This document shows positions 1 to 8,131 of a DNA stretch of 39,018 bases, piece by piece (the stretch's first letter is position 1; each line of letters starts with the position of its first letter). The stretch spans positions 1-39,018 of the forward strand of contig NZ_JNNU01000033.1 of assembly GCF_000732195.1 (NCBI RefSeq). Direction: 5' to 3'. Under the pieces are notes generated by a model. The model had not been told where the DNA came from. It did not search any database and saw nothing but the letters and a program-made list of their open reading frames with translations. Position numbers and translations under genes: made by a program. Origin of the DNA: Neorhizobium vignae. GTDB taxonomy: Bacteria; Pseudomonadota; Alphaproteobacteria; Rhizobiales; Rhizobiaceae.

Positions 1-186
1 ATGCAGTGTATCCCTGTCAGGCATGATACCGACCGAGTTCATGAAACCGGCGAAGGTGTCGGCGCTATCTTGAGGAAGGTCGAAATATGGCTTCCCTCCA
101 ATGAAAACCGTCCTGCCGGTCGTGGTGTCGAATATCTCCCACGTCGAGTCGCTGTCCTTGCGGATATCGAAGCGTGATCGGACCAT
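1..186 (-). CDS. Hypothetical protein, partial (runs off left edge)
   Basis: An open frame runs on the minus strand from an ATG at 186-184 to the window edge: 62 codons without a stop. The protein begins MVRSRFDIRKDSDSTWEIFD and has a mixed, protein-like composition with aromatic residues well spread. It starts 5 bases after the stop of the small HTH-like gene at 192-410, so the two are probably co-transcribed. I do not recognise a family. The C-terminal part lies outside the window, so domain and full length cannot be judged. The opposing frames over this stretch give lower-quality translations. Confidence 0.5.
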   Translation of the reverse strand, partial: MVRSRFDIRKDSDSTWEIFDTTTGRTVFIGGKPYFDLPQDSADTFAGFMNSVGIMPDRDTLH

Positions 187-191
187 TGTGG

Positions 192-410
192 TCAAAGTCT
201 TGCCCTCTGGCGCCGGTAGGTGATCGGTGGTGGAAGAGCTTCATGTGCCTGGGCGAGCGTTTCCAGCCAAGCCGCAAGGCCAGCGGGTACCTCCTCATTG
301 CCCGTTTCCAGCGCTTCGATCCATGAAAGGTCACATTGCAAAGCCGACGCCAGGTTGATTGGCGTCCAGCGGATATGGCGCAGGCATTCGTTGAAGCGGT
401 TAGGACTCAT
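192..410 (-). CDS. Small XRE-like helix-turn-helix protein
   Basis: This 72-residue protein contains the stretch IRWTPINLASALQCDLSWIE (about residues 13-32), which has the spacing of a helix-turn-helix (NLASALQCD as the first helix, the WIEALETG region as the second). The pattern 'tp..LA..L..d...i..le.G...vp' is typical of lambda-Cro/XRE-type domains that recognise DNA. The protein is about the minimum size for a single HTH domain, so it may be a DNA-binding regulator or a stand-alone partner of the gene immediately downstream on the minus strand (start at 186). No strong Shine-Dalgarno sequence is visible, though GAGGGTGGG lies about 12-20 bases upstream. The HTH reading is by pattern only. 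Confidence 0.5.
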   Translation of the reverse strand: MSPNRFNECLRHIRWTPINLASALQCDLSWIEALETGNEEVPAGLAAWLETLAQAHEALPPPITYRRQRARL

Positions 411-878
411 GAAGCCAGCATTCCCACCCTCTCCACGAGAGTCAAGTTGCAGAAGCAGATCCTGAGTAGCAAATTAGCTGCGCGAGTGCCTCTCAGATCG
501 GAGGGTTGCGCCGGAGCCACAATTTGCTCAACTGCTGTGATGACTTCAGATGAGATAGAGGCGTTTGTGACCGCGACCATCGAGGCCGGGACTTGAGAGC
601 CTCCGGCTCAGCGGGACGCGCTGCGGGTGAATTAGCCAGTTTAAGGTTCACAAGGGAGACAATCAGCATCTTCGACTTCTGGCGAAAGGATCCGCTCGCA
701 AGCGACGTACTCCTGAGACGGGGAAGTTCTTAGCTCGTTCTGGCAGCCCCAAAATTTTACGGGGAAGAAATTCCAAGGAGTTAGGAGACTCATCAGGCGC
801 CTAATTGCACCTTAAGGTCCCCCTCAATCAATCCTGCTTCATCCTCAACGGCGTGTGATGTTCGCGGAGACTGAATTG
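411..878. other. Intergenic stretch, no supported gene
   Basis: Short frames occur on both strands, but none has a recognisable domain or a convincing ribosome-binding site. The promoter of the minus-strand pair (186/410) should lie at its left end. A weak CCCC...GGGG repeat occurs near 750-765. Confidence 0.4.
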
Positions 879-1019
879 ATGGAGAAGTCGGATTGGATGA
901 TGTTGCTAGCAGTCGCGATCCCGGTTGTGCCTGCACTGTTGAAGGAGATCAGGCTTTGGTGGGTGGCAAGGGGAAAGGATCGGCTTGGCCGATCTCGGGG
1001 GCGTCCTCAGCAGCCTTGA
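879..1019 (+). CDS. Possible small membrane-anchored protein
   Basis: ATG at 879 opens a 46-codon frame. It starts MEKSDWMMLLAVAIPVVPAL, with a hydrophobic run at about residues 7-21, followed by a basic, tryptophan-containing tail (RLWWVARGKDRLGRSRGR). This is the architecture of a small single-pass membrane peptide with a cytoplasmic positive tail. There is no strong Shine-Dalgarno sequence and no recognised family, so a chance frame cannot be excluded. Confidence 0.2.
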   Translation: MEKSDWMMLLAVAIPVVPALLKEIRLWWVARGKDRLGRSRGRPQQP

Positions 1020-1116
1020 CTTGAACACTGGCCCGATGGGTTGAAGTTGTATCGCAGACACTTCCACTTGTGGCTGAATCATGCTTATCCTCCCTGCGGG
1101 TAACATGGGGGTATTG

Positions 1117-1536
1117 ATGAGGGTTTATTTTCTGCTGCCGGCGCTTGCGCTTGCGATTTCGTCTTGCGCGAAACGACCGGACGCAATCGTACCGACTGAC
1201 ATTCCGATGGCCGCTTACACCAACCTTTCGTGCGAGCAACTGGGCCAGGAGATGATCAAGGAGCAGACGGCTCTTGCCGCAGTCTCCAAGCAACAGCATG
1301 ATGCCGCGACGGGTGATGCCTTTGGCGTGTTCCTGATCGGCGTGCCGATGTCATCGACTTTCGGCGGCGACAAAGAGGGTCAAGTTTCCGTCGCGAAAGG
1401 GAAGGTTCAGGCAATTCAGTCGGCGATGATGAGCAAGGGTTGCAACACCACGCCTGCGCCTGTGAAACCTGCAGCAACCAAGCCCACGCCAAAAGCAACG
1501 ACCCCAGGTGCAACACCGAAGCCCAAAGCGGGCTAG
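1117..1536 (+). CDS. Putative outer-membrane or periplasmic lipoprotein
   Basis: I chose ATG 1117 because it is preceded by GGGGGT a few bases upstream and opens directly into a lipoprotein signal peptide: MRVYFLLPALALAISSC, with lipobox-like AISSC and the modifiable Cys at residue 17. In-frame ATGs at 1081 and 1105 would only add a non-signal-like extension. The mature part of about 120 residues has an N-terminal segment (NLSCEQLGQEMIKEQTALAA) with coiled-coil tendency, a hydrophobic GVFLIGVP stretch, and a low-complexity Pro/Ala/Lys/Thr tail after residue 110. Similar small lipoproteins of unknown function are frequent in rhizobia. No enzyme signature is seen, and the gene appears monocistronic. 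Confidence 0.7.
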   Translation: MRVYFLLPALALAISSCAKRPDAIVPTDIPMAAYTNLSCEQLGQEMIKEQTALAAVSKQQHDAATGDAFGVFLIGVPMSSTFGGDKEGQVSVAKGKVQAIQSAMMSKGCNTTPAPVKPAATKPTPKATTPGATPKPKAG

Positions 1537-1874
1537 GCTCTGCCGTCAAATCGTCTCCGATCGCACGCCGGTCTGATCGTCATCCAGTCAATGCGGCCAT
1601 TTAGGACTGGCGGCGGCTTGCGTCAGATAATTAGGCCGATGAGGTAAGGGCGGATATTTCTCCAGCAGCCGCTTTTAAGCTATAGACGCGATGCGTACCT
1701 CGCTGAATTCCTCACCCCTGATGGGATCTCAAGGCGAGCATGCTTCAAGACTCGACTGTATGGCTTGCCTATACCGATTTGAAAGATATATGAGTCAATC
1801 ACTCATCTTTTTCTATGCGGCTGTACTTTCTGGCGTAGAGCACAGGCGGCGTGGCGGAGACTGGTGGTCGGATT
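1537..1874. other. Intergenic stretch, no supported gene
   Basis: No convincing frame or RNA gene. It must have held the promoter of the ECF sigma pseudogene that starts at 1875. No clear terminator hairpin was found after the lipoprotein gene. Confidence 0.4.
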
Positions 1875-2237
1875 ATGAGTGTTGATAGCGATGGCACGGA
1901 CGGCCTGTATTTGCAGTACCGAGCGGCCCTGGTTTCCTACGCTACCCCTTTTGTCGGATCCCGTGTGGAGGCATAGGAGATTGTTCAAAAGGCTTTTGCC
2001 AAGCTCGTGCCGGATACTTTGAAAGGGATAGAGACCCCTATCGCTTATCTTCGCACGATCGTCCGAAACCTCGCAATCAATCGTCGACGCAAGCAACGAT
2101 ATGAGCTCGAGCAGGCCACCATACATGCACCGGAATGGATCCAACCACTTAAAACGCCGTCTCCGGAGCAACAGGCCGTGTTTAGCGATCAGATCCGGCT
2201 TCGGGCCACCGCACTTCAAAACTTCATTGCGACCTGA
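1875..2237 (+). pseudogene. ECF-type RNA polymerase sigma factor, broken
   Basis: From ATG 1875 the frame reads MSVDSDGTDGLYLQYRAALV and continues to an in-frame TAG at 1974-1976. It then resumes in the same frame as EIVQKAFAKLV, PIAYLRTIVRNLAINRRRKQ and SPEQQAVFSDQIRLRATAL before stopping at 2237. The order matches a FecI-like ECF sigma factor: region 2 with the core-binding 'A.eivQ.aF.kl' helix, then the linker 'P.aYL..ivRNlaiN..R' and the start of region 4. The amber codon stands where acidic residues are usual (A-E/D-E/D-I-V). The -35-reading helix-turn-helix of region 4 is absent, because homology ends at about residue 115 and unrelated sequence follows. No FecR-type anti-sigma gene follows. 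With a stop and no DNA-recognition helix, it should be non-functional. Confidence 0.75.
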
Positions 2238-3129
2238 ACATTTCGCTGATCGAACGGATCGCTCGGATCCCGGCATCAAGCAGGGTACATCCAAACGCAA
2301 GGCTGACGCCATCGACATCCATATGCTGATCAGTGCGTTCTGCTTTTTCCGCGTTTCCAATAGCAATACCTTCGGTACAATTTTCCAGCGGTATCTCGGA
2401 GCGGACCTCGCGCTGCGCCTCAGGTGATTTCGGACCCCGCCCCGCGTTATTTTCATGGCGTCCGCGCCGATGCCATTTGTTTTCCGACAGGGGAGGGGAC
2501 CGGCACGGGCCAGAAAAATCGGAGCGCCCGCTTGCTTTTACTTGAATTAACTAAATAGTACGTTATTTATTTTCTTCGGGAGGAGAGGCGCCAAGCTTCT
2601 CGACATTCAGTTCGTTTTCGCCGGAGCCAAAAGCTTCGAACGGCGGGCCGTATGTTCACAGAGCTTCGAGGAGCATCACGCCATCTCCCTGATCGCCGAC
2701 CACAAGATCGGCGTCCATGTTGGACATGGGGCATGCGGGACGTGAGGAGGATCACGGTAGGTGAGCTTTCCACACTGCGCCAGCTCACCCAAGCCACCGG
2801 AACGAGGATGACGGCATGATTACGACAGGACCACGGAACTCCGGCCTGATTTCGCTCCGATGTCACCTGCAGGCGCGGGGCTGGCCGGAAATAGCGGTTG
2901 CGTCGTCAGCGCCAGCGTGGGTCGTGTCTGCGCTGGCGCCGGTGACGACGGACCCCGGTCATGTGGCAGTCCAGAGCCTCAAGTCGGGCGTCAACGCGTG
3001 GCCGGCATAGTTCCCGGCGCCTGACCACGTGAGTGACATCTTAGGTGTCAATCTCGATGGACCGCCGCACCATCTTCTCACTCGCCACAGCAGAAGCAGA
3101 CATCTCATCGAACGTTGGAGAGTATTTCC
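2238..3129. other. Gene-poor junction region with possible remnants
   Basis: No intact gene is supported. A very AT-rich segment lies at about 2541-2575. On the minus strand at about 2570-2735, a frame beginning MSNMDADLVVGDQGDGVMLL is interrupted by TGA and continues as TYGPPFEAFGSGENELNVEK; this could be a decayed coding remnant of unknown family. The rest shows only short frames. The right end should contain the promoter of the cyclase-lactonase-TRAP operon. Confidence 0.35.
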
Positions 3130-3957
3130 ATGTGCCCACCAGGATGCCTTCATTCCATTTGCCAGACCGCGACGCGGCGGGGACTTTTGAAGACCGGTTT
3201 CGCGCTCGGCATCGGAGCGGCCGCGCTCCCATCCGTCACCTCGGCAAAAACCACGCCGCGATTTGCGTTCAGCGACACCATCGATCTCTCCCATGTTCTC
3301 TACGAAGGGTTCCCCACCTTTAGCGGCGACAAGTGGTTCACGGTCGAGCACCTGGCGACGTTCGAGAAGGATAAGGTGAACCTGCATCGCTGGACGATCG
3401 TGGAGCACAGCGCCACCCATATCGACGCTCCGATCCACTTTTCTGCCGACGGAATGACGGCGGACATGATCCCGATTTCCGATATGATCGTACCGCTCGT
3501 CGTGATCGACATACGAGCCCGTGCCGCCGACGATCCGGACACGTCCCTGACGCCGGACGACATAAAGAAATGGGAAACCAAGAACGGTCGCCTCCCGAGC
3601 GGATGCTGCGTCGCCATGAACTCCGGCTGGCACAAGCTGGTGGGCGACAAGAAGTTCACCGGCATCGACGAGCAGAAGCGCAACCACACACCGGGATTCC
3701 ATGCGGAGACGGCGCATTTCCTGATTTCGGAACGGGAGGTCAAGGGCATCGGCGTCGATACTCTGTCGCTCGACACGGGTCTGAATTCCGGCGGCGCGTT
3801 CCCGGTGCATTACGAATGGCTCGGCAGCGGTCGGTGGGGCGTGGAGTGCCTCGCCAACCTCGATGCCATTCCCGAAAAGGGCACGCACCTGCTTCTGGGG
3901 ACGCCGAAGGTCAAGGGTGCGACCGGCGGCCCGACGCGTGCGATCGCGCTGGTCTAG
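3130..3957 (+). CDS. Tat-exported cyclase-family hydrolase (kynurenine formamidase-like fold)
   Basis: This 275-residue protein belongs to the cyclase family (PF04199), metal-dependent hydrolases that include bacterial kynurenine formamidase and isatin hydrolase. The metal-site motif HSATHIDAPIHF (residues 93-104) is a variant of H-x-G-T-H-x-D-x-P-x-H, supplying His93, His97 and Asp99. The N-terminus carries a twin-arginine signal: ATRRGLLKTGF, then a hydrophobic stretch and an Ala-rich cleavage region near residue 39. ATG 3130 is preceded by GGAG (3117-3120) at good spacing; an in-frame TTG at 3115 lies inside that ribosome site. It is first in a run with the SMP-30 lactonase (66-base gap) and the TRAP binding protein. 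This suggests periplasmic opening of an amide or lactone ring, but the substrate is unknown. Confidence 0.85.
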   Translation: MCPPGCLHSICQTATRRGLLKTGFALGIGAAALPSVTSAKTTPRFAFSDTIDLSHVLYEGFPTFSGDKWFTVEHLATFEKDKVNLHRWTIVEHSATHIDAPIHFSADGMTADMIPISDMIVPLVVIDIRARAADDPDTSLTPDDIKKWETKNGRLPSGCCVAMNSGWHKLVGDKKFTGIDEQKRNHTPGFHAETAHFLISEREVKGIGVDTLSLDTGLNSGGAFPVHYEWLGSGRWGVECLANLDAIPEKGTHLLLGTPKVKGATGGPTRAIALV

Positions 3958-4023
3958 GACATGGCGAGGCTGCTGTTAATTCAATGAGTTCAGGCGAAGG
4001 CCCAGTCGATATGAGAGGTTTTG

Positions 4024-4917
4024 ATGGTTGAGAGGATGATCTCTGCCGAGAAACTGGATTGCGTGGTGCGTACGGCGGACCAATTGGGCGAAACGCCGCT
4101 TTGGTGTGACAGGACCCGCAAATTATGGTGGGTGGACATCGAAAGGCCGAAGCTGCAAAGCTTCGACCTTTCGTCCGGCCGCCATGACGTTTTCCCTGAT
4201 CCAGACGTCACCTATCTTGGCGGCCAGGCGTTTACCTCTTCGGGGGGCCACCTTCTGGCTCGTGACCTGTCGCTTTTCACCCGCTCCGACGACGGCGAGC
4301 TTCGGTTCTTTACGGAGATCGAAAGCGGGATCGACAATCGCCTTAACGACGGACGAGTGGACGCCTGGGGCCGGCTGTGGATCGGGACTATGGACAACCA
4401 GCTCCACCGCCCGAATGGGGCGCTCTACCGCGTCGATCCTGATGGCACAGTCGAGAGGATCTTTGACCAGGTGATCGTGAGCAACGGCATCGCCTTCTCG
4501 CCGGACCGGCGCCGCATGCATTTTACCGATACACGCCGCTACCAGAGCTGGGTCCTCGACGTGGATCCGCTTACCGGCTCGGTCGCGGAACGGCGGATGT
4601 TTGCGGACTATTCGGCGACGGGCGATCGGCCGGACGGAGCCTGTTTCGATGTAGACGGCGGTTTGTGGACCGTCTTCTTCGGCGGAGGACGGGTGGTACG
4701 TTACGCCCCGGATGGACGCCTCGACACGGTTTTATCCATGCCGGTCAGCAATCCGACCTGCGTCTGTTTCGGGGGGCGAGACTACCGAACGCTGTTCATC
4801 ACCACCGCATCGAAATTTCTGACGGAGGAACAGCGGGCAGCCGAGCCCATGGCGGGCGCCGTCTTCGCGCTCGAGGGGGTGGCGCAGGGATTCGCGGAAC
4901 ACCGATTTGCAATCTGA
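4024..4917 (+). CDS. SMP-30/gluconolactonase-family lactonase
   Basis: This 297-residue six-bladed beta-propeller protein of the SMP-30/gluconolactonase/LRE family (PF08450) should hydrolyse a sugar-acid lactone in the cytoplasm. The divalent-metal ligands known for this family are present: Glu23 in GETPLW, Asn154 in SNGIAFSPD and Asp204 in RPDGACFD. The substrate-loop motif NRLNDGRVD (105-113) and GRLWIGTMD are also present. There is no signal peptide. ATG 4024 follows GAGAGG; a TTG at 4021 also fits the frame but lies closer to that site. It is followed 33 bases later by the TRAP binding protein, so transport and lactone opening are probably coupled. The exact substrate cannot be read from sequence. 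Confidence 0.88.
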   Translation: MVERMISAEKLDCVVRTADQLGETPLWCDRTRKLWWVDIERPKLQSFDLSSGRHDVFPDPDVTYLGGQAFTSSGGHLLARDLSLFTRSDDGELRFFTEIESGIDNRLNDGRVDAWGRLWIGTMDNQLHRPNGALYRVDPDGTVERIFDQVIVSNGIAFSPDRRRMHFTDTRRYQSWVLDVDPLTGSVAERRMFADYSATGDRPDGACFDVDGGLWTVFFGGGRVVRYAPDGRLDTVLSMPVSNPTCVCFGGRDYRTLFITTASKFLTEEQRAAEPMAGAVFALEGVAQGFAEHRFAI

Positions 4918-4950
4918 GGAGCGCCGGGAGCGCTGAAAGGGGAGGAAGAC

Positions 4951-5937
4951 ATGCAAGCCTTATCGAGACGACACTTTCTGGCGGGCGCGGCCGCGGTTGC
5001 GGCTTCGACCGGACTGCCCGGTGCGGCACTTGCGGCCACCAAGCTGCGATTTGCGGACGTGACCACTGCCGATGCGCCGCGTTCGCTCGCGCTGACCAAC
5101 ATCTTCGCGAAGGAGATGGGAGCCGACTACGAATTTCAGGGTTATTTCGGGTCGACGCTGTTCAAGCAGGGCACGGAACTGGTCGCCGTTCAGCGCGGAA
5201 ACCTGGAGATGGCAATGTTGCCGCCTTCGGATTTTGCCAAGCAGGCGCCCGAATTCGATATCCTCGGCGCGGCCTATGTGGTTCGCGACGCCGATCATCT
5301 CAACAAGATCTTCGAGAGCGACGTCGGCGAAGAGTTCAGAAAAACGGCTCGCGAGAAACTGAAGGTGGAGATTCTGGCGCCCGCTTATTACGGAGCACGC
5401 CACCTCAACCTCAAGGGAAACAAAAAGGTGTCCAAGCCGGAAGACTTGGCCAGCGTCAAGCTTCGCATGCCGGGCGGCGAAAGCTGGCAGTTCCTCGGCA
5501 AGGCGATTGGCGCCAATCCCGTCGCCATGGACTACGCTGAGGTCTACACCGGTCTGCAGACCGGTGCGATCGACGCGCAGGACAATCCGCTGCCCAACGA
5601 CAAGCTGATGAAGTTCTACGAGGTGACGAACCAGATTGTGCTGACGGGCCACAATGTCGGATTCGGCCTGCTCCTGATCGGCTCTTCCGTTTTCGACAAG
5701 CTCTCGGAAGCCGAGCAGAAGCGCATGCGAGACATCGCCAAGAAGGCCTTCGCCTGGAGCACGGCCGAATACCTTAAGCAGGAAAGCGAGCTGATCCAAT
5801 TCTTCAAGGACAAGGGTCTGGACGTCTACGAGCCGGATGTCGCCGCCTTCCGCGACTATGCCCAGAAGCAGTATGCCCGCTCGCCACTGTCCTCGTCCTG
5901 GCCGCAGGGCATGATCGACCGCATCAACAAGCTGTAG
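4951..5937 (+). CDS. TRAP transporter solute-binding protein, DctP family
   Basis: This 328-residue periplasmic binding protein is of the DctP/TAXI-like TRAP class (PF03480). It begins with a twin-arginine signal, SRRHFLAGAAAVAAS, with cleavage near ALAA (about residue 29). The family core is evident: KLRMPGGESW (about 170) contains the carboxylate-binding Arg, followed by GANPVAMDYAEVYTGLQTGA and DAQDNPLP. The ribosome site GGGGAGGAAGAC directly precedes ATG 4951. TRAP transporters need DctQ and DctM membrane subunits, and neither follows. Only 17 codons of another gene with a good ribosome site remain at 6013. The binding protein is therefore intact but orphaned here. The linked lactonase and cyclase suggest an organic or sugar acid ligand. 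Confidence 0.92.
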   Translation: MQALSRRHFLAGAAAVAASTGLPGAALAATKLRFADVTTADAPRSLALTNIFAKEMGADYEFQGYFGSTLFKQGTELVAVQRGNLEMAMLPPSDFAKQAPEFDILGAAYVVRDADHLNKIFESDVGEEFRKTAREKLKVEILAPAYYGARHLNLKGNKKVSKPEDLASVKLRMPGGESWQFLGKAIGANPVAMDYAEVYTGLQTGAIDAQDNPLPNDKLMKFYEVTNQIVLTGHNVGFGLLLIGSSVFDKLSEAEQKRMRDIAKKAFAWSTAEYLKQESELIQFFKDKGLDVYEPDVAAFRDYAQKQYARSPLSSSWPQGMIDRINKL

Positions 5938-6012
5938 TGCGGATGTGACCTCACAGGCGCGAGGCGGCGACACGGTCGCCTAGCGTCAAATCGACGACCA
6001 GGGGAAGACTTG

Positions 6013-6066
6013 ATGAAATCCAAATGGCTCGCTGCAGGCGCGCGCGGCAAGCAACACCAGGCTTAA
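6013..6066 (+). pseudogene. Truncated start of a gene after dctP, probably dctQ
   Basis: The ribosome site AGGGGAAG is followed by ATG 6013 and only 17 codons (MKSKWLAAGARGKQHQA) before TAA. The position, 75 bases after the TRAP binding protein, is where the small membrane subunit gene dctQ normally starts. The sequence to the right is unrelated, so the gene was probably cut at about 6040-6065. The dctQ assignment rests on position, not on homology. Confidence 0.5.
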
Positions 6067-6494
6067 GAATGGCTTGAACCTCCGTCATGTGGCAGGCATG
6101 CCTGAAATCTCTGTTTGAAGTTCGGCCGGAGTTGTCCGTTTTGGGCGAATAGCTTGAGATTCCTGACGAAAACCGCAACGCTTTCGGGAATGTGAATTGC
6201 GTGAGCCCGAGCAGTAAGGGACATTCTCCATAGGTGGCAGCCCCGGTGAATGCGTTGTCTAGTCGAGATGAGGAAGTCAGTCGAACGTTCCGCGCCAAGC
6301 GTTTGAGCTAGCTCAGAAAAGTTCCATAAATAGACGCTGTGCCACGAAGGATGTCCATTCAGGAACTTAAGCCATCTGACCAACCTGTCGCCGGTGTCGA
6401 CGTCCAAGCAGCGTCGAGCGAGCGCTGACCTAGCTCGGCGAGCATCGTCTGATACATGAGGTCTATGGACTTCATAAGCTAGGACGTCCGCCAA
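6063..6494 (-). CDS. Unassigned minus-strand frame, possibly a composite remnant
   Basis: A 143-codon frame opens at a TTG (6494), and its stop overlaps the truncated dctQ remnant. The interior (for example FLNGHPSWHSVYLWNFSELA) looks protein-like, but I recognise no family. In another minus-strand frame an ATG at 6475 starts MKSIDLMYQTMLAELGQRSL and stops after about 38 codons. That string resembles the N-terminus of a GSU2403-type nucleotidyltransferase-fold family. The two frames may be pieces of one decayed gene. Treat as uncertain. Confidence 0.22.
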   Translation of the reverse strand: MADVLAYEVHRPHVSDDARRARSALARRCLDVDTGDRLVRWLKFLNGHPSWHSVYLWNFSELAQTLGAERSTDFLISTRQRIHRGCHLWRMSLTARAHAIHIPESVAVFVRNLKLFAQNGQLRPNFKQRFQACLPHDGGSSHS

Positions 6495-6746
6495 GCCGCT
6501 TTACTCTTTGAGGCACTTCTGCAGACGAGGCGGTCCGCCGAATTGGCGCTCGTCTACAACGAAGCATGGGAACGAGGGCCTGCGTGGCAGGAAGGCATTC
6601 GGACCGGGGCTGGGATGCTGCCGGCACAAGATGCCGAGCGGGTTAAGACCGTCTTGATCGAGGGCGCAAAAAAAATCGCGAAGAAATTGAACTTCCGTTT
6701 GCAGAATAGGTTGTCCTTCGCCTTAAAAGCCGACCGGTTGATTTGA
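6483..6746 (+). other. Open coding-like fragment without a clear start
   Basis: An open frame follows a stop at 6480-6482 and reads DVRQAALLFEALLQTRRSAE, then ALVYNEAWERGPAWQEGIRT and AERVKTVLIEGAKKIAKKLN to TGA at 6744-6746. There is no ATG near its start (only TTG 6543) and no ribosome site. The helical composition looks protein-like, so it could be the 3' part of a lost gene. No family is recognised. Confidence 0.25.
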
Positions 6747-7289
6747 AGTCGCGGACCAATGGAGTGCCGGGAAAAGCTGTGGTTTGCCATTCAGGGATTC
6801 GTGCCATTTGAGGCCCGCAATGCAGCTCATGGTCTCAGCGAGGCCAGCAGCGGCAGAAGTGCCGTGCCAGGCCTCTCCCGCAGGGGGGTATGGCCAGAGG
6901 GGCCACTGCGGTAAGCCAGTTCTATCAAGTGGCGGTGAGTTCCGACGCTGACCCTGGTGTCTTGGTGATCAATCCGTGAATGTCCACACCCCGATGTCGC
7001 CTTCTGGCGCAGCATCCCTTGGATCTCCGGTTGTTGAACATTGGTTCTGGTTGCGTTCTTCCGAAGCGCATCGTTTGCATGATGCAAAATTGCGTGCCGC
7101 TAAAAAAATATCTATGCGGGCAGTTAATGCCGGCGGCCGCGATGCACGTCAGTTTACCTTTTTGCCGGCGATGCGAAGTAATGACTTCAGCACCGTGTTC
7201 ACCTTTGGCGGCTGATCTGGATCAGCATTACAGTCTGCGTCTGGTGAACACCTTGGCAGGGCATGCCAGCGCCGCCACACCCGCAGGAG
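6747..7289. other. Intergenic or degenerate stretch
   Basis: No supported gene. The composition is mixed, with several short overlapping frames on both strands. Part of it may be the decayed downstream half of the SDR gene that reads leftwards from about 7560, but no SDR C-terminal motifs (YxxxK, PG-loop) could be found in any frame. Confidence 0.35.
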
Positions 7290-7560
7290 TTGGTTCCCCT
7301 CCATGGCTCGCAGCTCGGCACATGCCAGATCCGCGGTCATTACGGCGGTTCCGATGCCTACGCGACTGACCAGAATATCAAGCCCTCCAACTGTGTCGAC
7401 CCTCTGGCCGACGGTGCGACGGATAGCGTCCAGCTCGGCACTGTCGGCTTGAATGGCAAGCCCGCGCCAGCCTTTTTTAATAGTTTGAACGACCGATGCA
7501 GCCCTGTCTGCGGAGCGCTGATAGCTGAACGCGACATCCGTGCCATTGTGCCGGCGAAAT
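7290..7560 (-). pseudogene. Short-chain dehydrogenase/reductase (SDR) remnant
   Basis: The minus-strand frame contains NGTDVAFSYQRSADRAASVV, then GLAIQADSAELDAIRRTV and GGLDILVSRVGIGTAVM. This is the N-terminal half of a classical SDR: beta2 with a coenzyme-discriminating region, 'A..aDsad.dai...v', and 'G.LDILVnnaGi' (here VSRVGI instead of the conserved NNAG). Upstream the glycine-rich TGxxxGIG cofactor loop is missing, and the homology stops at about 7560. Downstream no catalytic YxxxK is found. A middle fragment of about 90 codons therefore remains, and its conserved NNAG element is already mutated. Confidence 0.6.
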
Positions 7561-7651
7561 TCGTTTATTTGGCAGAAATTTCGGGGAACCAACGGCGCCC
7601 AGGCGCATTATGTCAGGTTGGCTTATTTCATTCCTATTCTGGTTCCTTCCT

Positions 7652-8047
7652 ATGGCAAATGACGCCGTTTTTGTTCTGCTCGTCGAGGACGACGGGTTGA
7701 TCCGCATGAGCCTTGTCGAGGACATGGAGCATGCAGGTTTTCAGGTATTCGAAGCGGCCAATGCCGATGAAGCTCTAAAACTTCTGGCGGCGCATCCGGA
7801 GATCCAAGCTCTCTTCACGGATATTGACATGCCGGGTTCTATCGACGGCCTGAAACTGGCTGGTCTCGTGCGGCAGGCTCGCCCGGACGTGGCGATCCTT
7901 TTGACTTCCGGCTATCTGAAGATTCCGAAGAACGACCTGCCGGGAAAAACTCCCTTTTTCTCAAAACCTTATGAAGTCGACCGCGTGGTAGACCAGATCC
8001 GGGAACTGACAGCTCGCAAACACGGTAAAGTTTGCTTTACGACATGA
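7652..8047 (+). CDS. Receiver-only response regulator
   Basis: This 131-residue protein is a single receiver domain. It has acidic pocket VEDD (residues 11-14), phospho-acceptor Asp57 in FTDIDMPG, LTSGY with the conserved Ser/Thr, and Lys in FFSKPY. It has no output domain. I chose ATG 7652 because it begins directly with MANDAVFVLLVEDD. An in-frame ATG at 7610 would add 14 mostly hydrophobic residues unlike the family; neither start has a strong ribosome site. It resembles the receiver protein at 29769 (same FTDIxMPG and FFSKPY blocks), a type often paired with HWE histidine kinases in rhizobia. It lies 84 bases upstream of the chemotaxis-type operon and may be co-transcribed with it. Confidence 0.88.
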   Translation: MANDAVFVLLVEDDGLIRMSLVEDMEHAGFQVFEAANADEALKLLAAHPEIQALFTDIDMPGSIDGLKLAGLVRQARPDVAILLTSGYLKIPKNDLPGKTPFFSKPYEVDRVVDQIRELTARKHGKVCFTT

Positions 8048-8131
8048 AATCAAAGAGATTAGCAACCTTGCAAGCACCGGAGCCTGTCGCTTTGCATATT
8101 CGCGGCCGGGCTCACAGATAACGGATAATCC

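Noticed and set aside
1974..1976. Amber codon in the sigma factor gene as a recoding or suppression event
   Set aside because: The protein also lacks region 4, so reading through the stop would still not give a working sigma factor.
2959..3888. 309-codon minus-strand frame opposite the cyclase gene
   Set aside because: It is a mirror of a high-G+C gene. It has no domain or ribosome site, and the plus-strand product has an intact active site.
4960..5973. 337-codon minus-strand frame opposite dctP
   Set aside because: It is a shadow frame with Leu/Val/Gly/Arg-rich composition and no recognisable family, lying over a clear TRAP binding protein.
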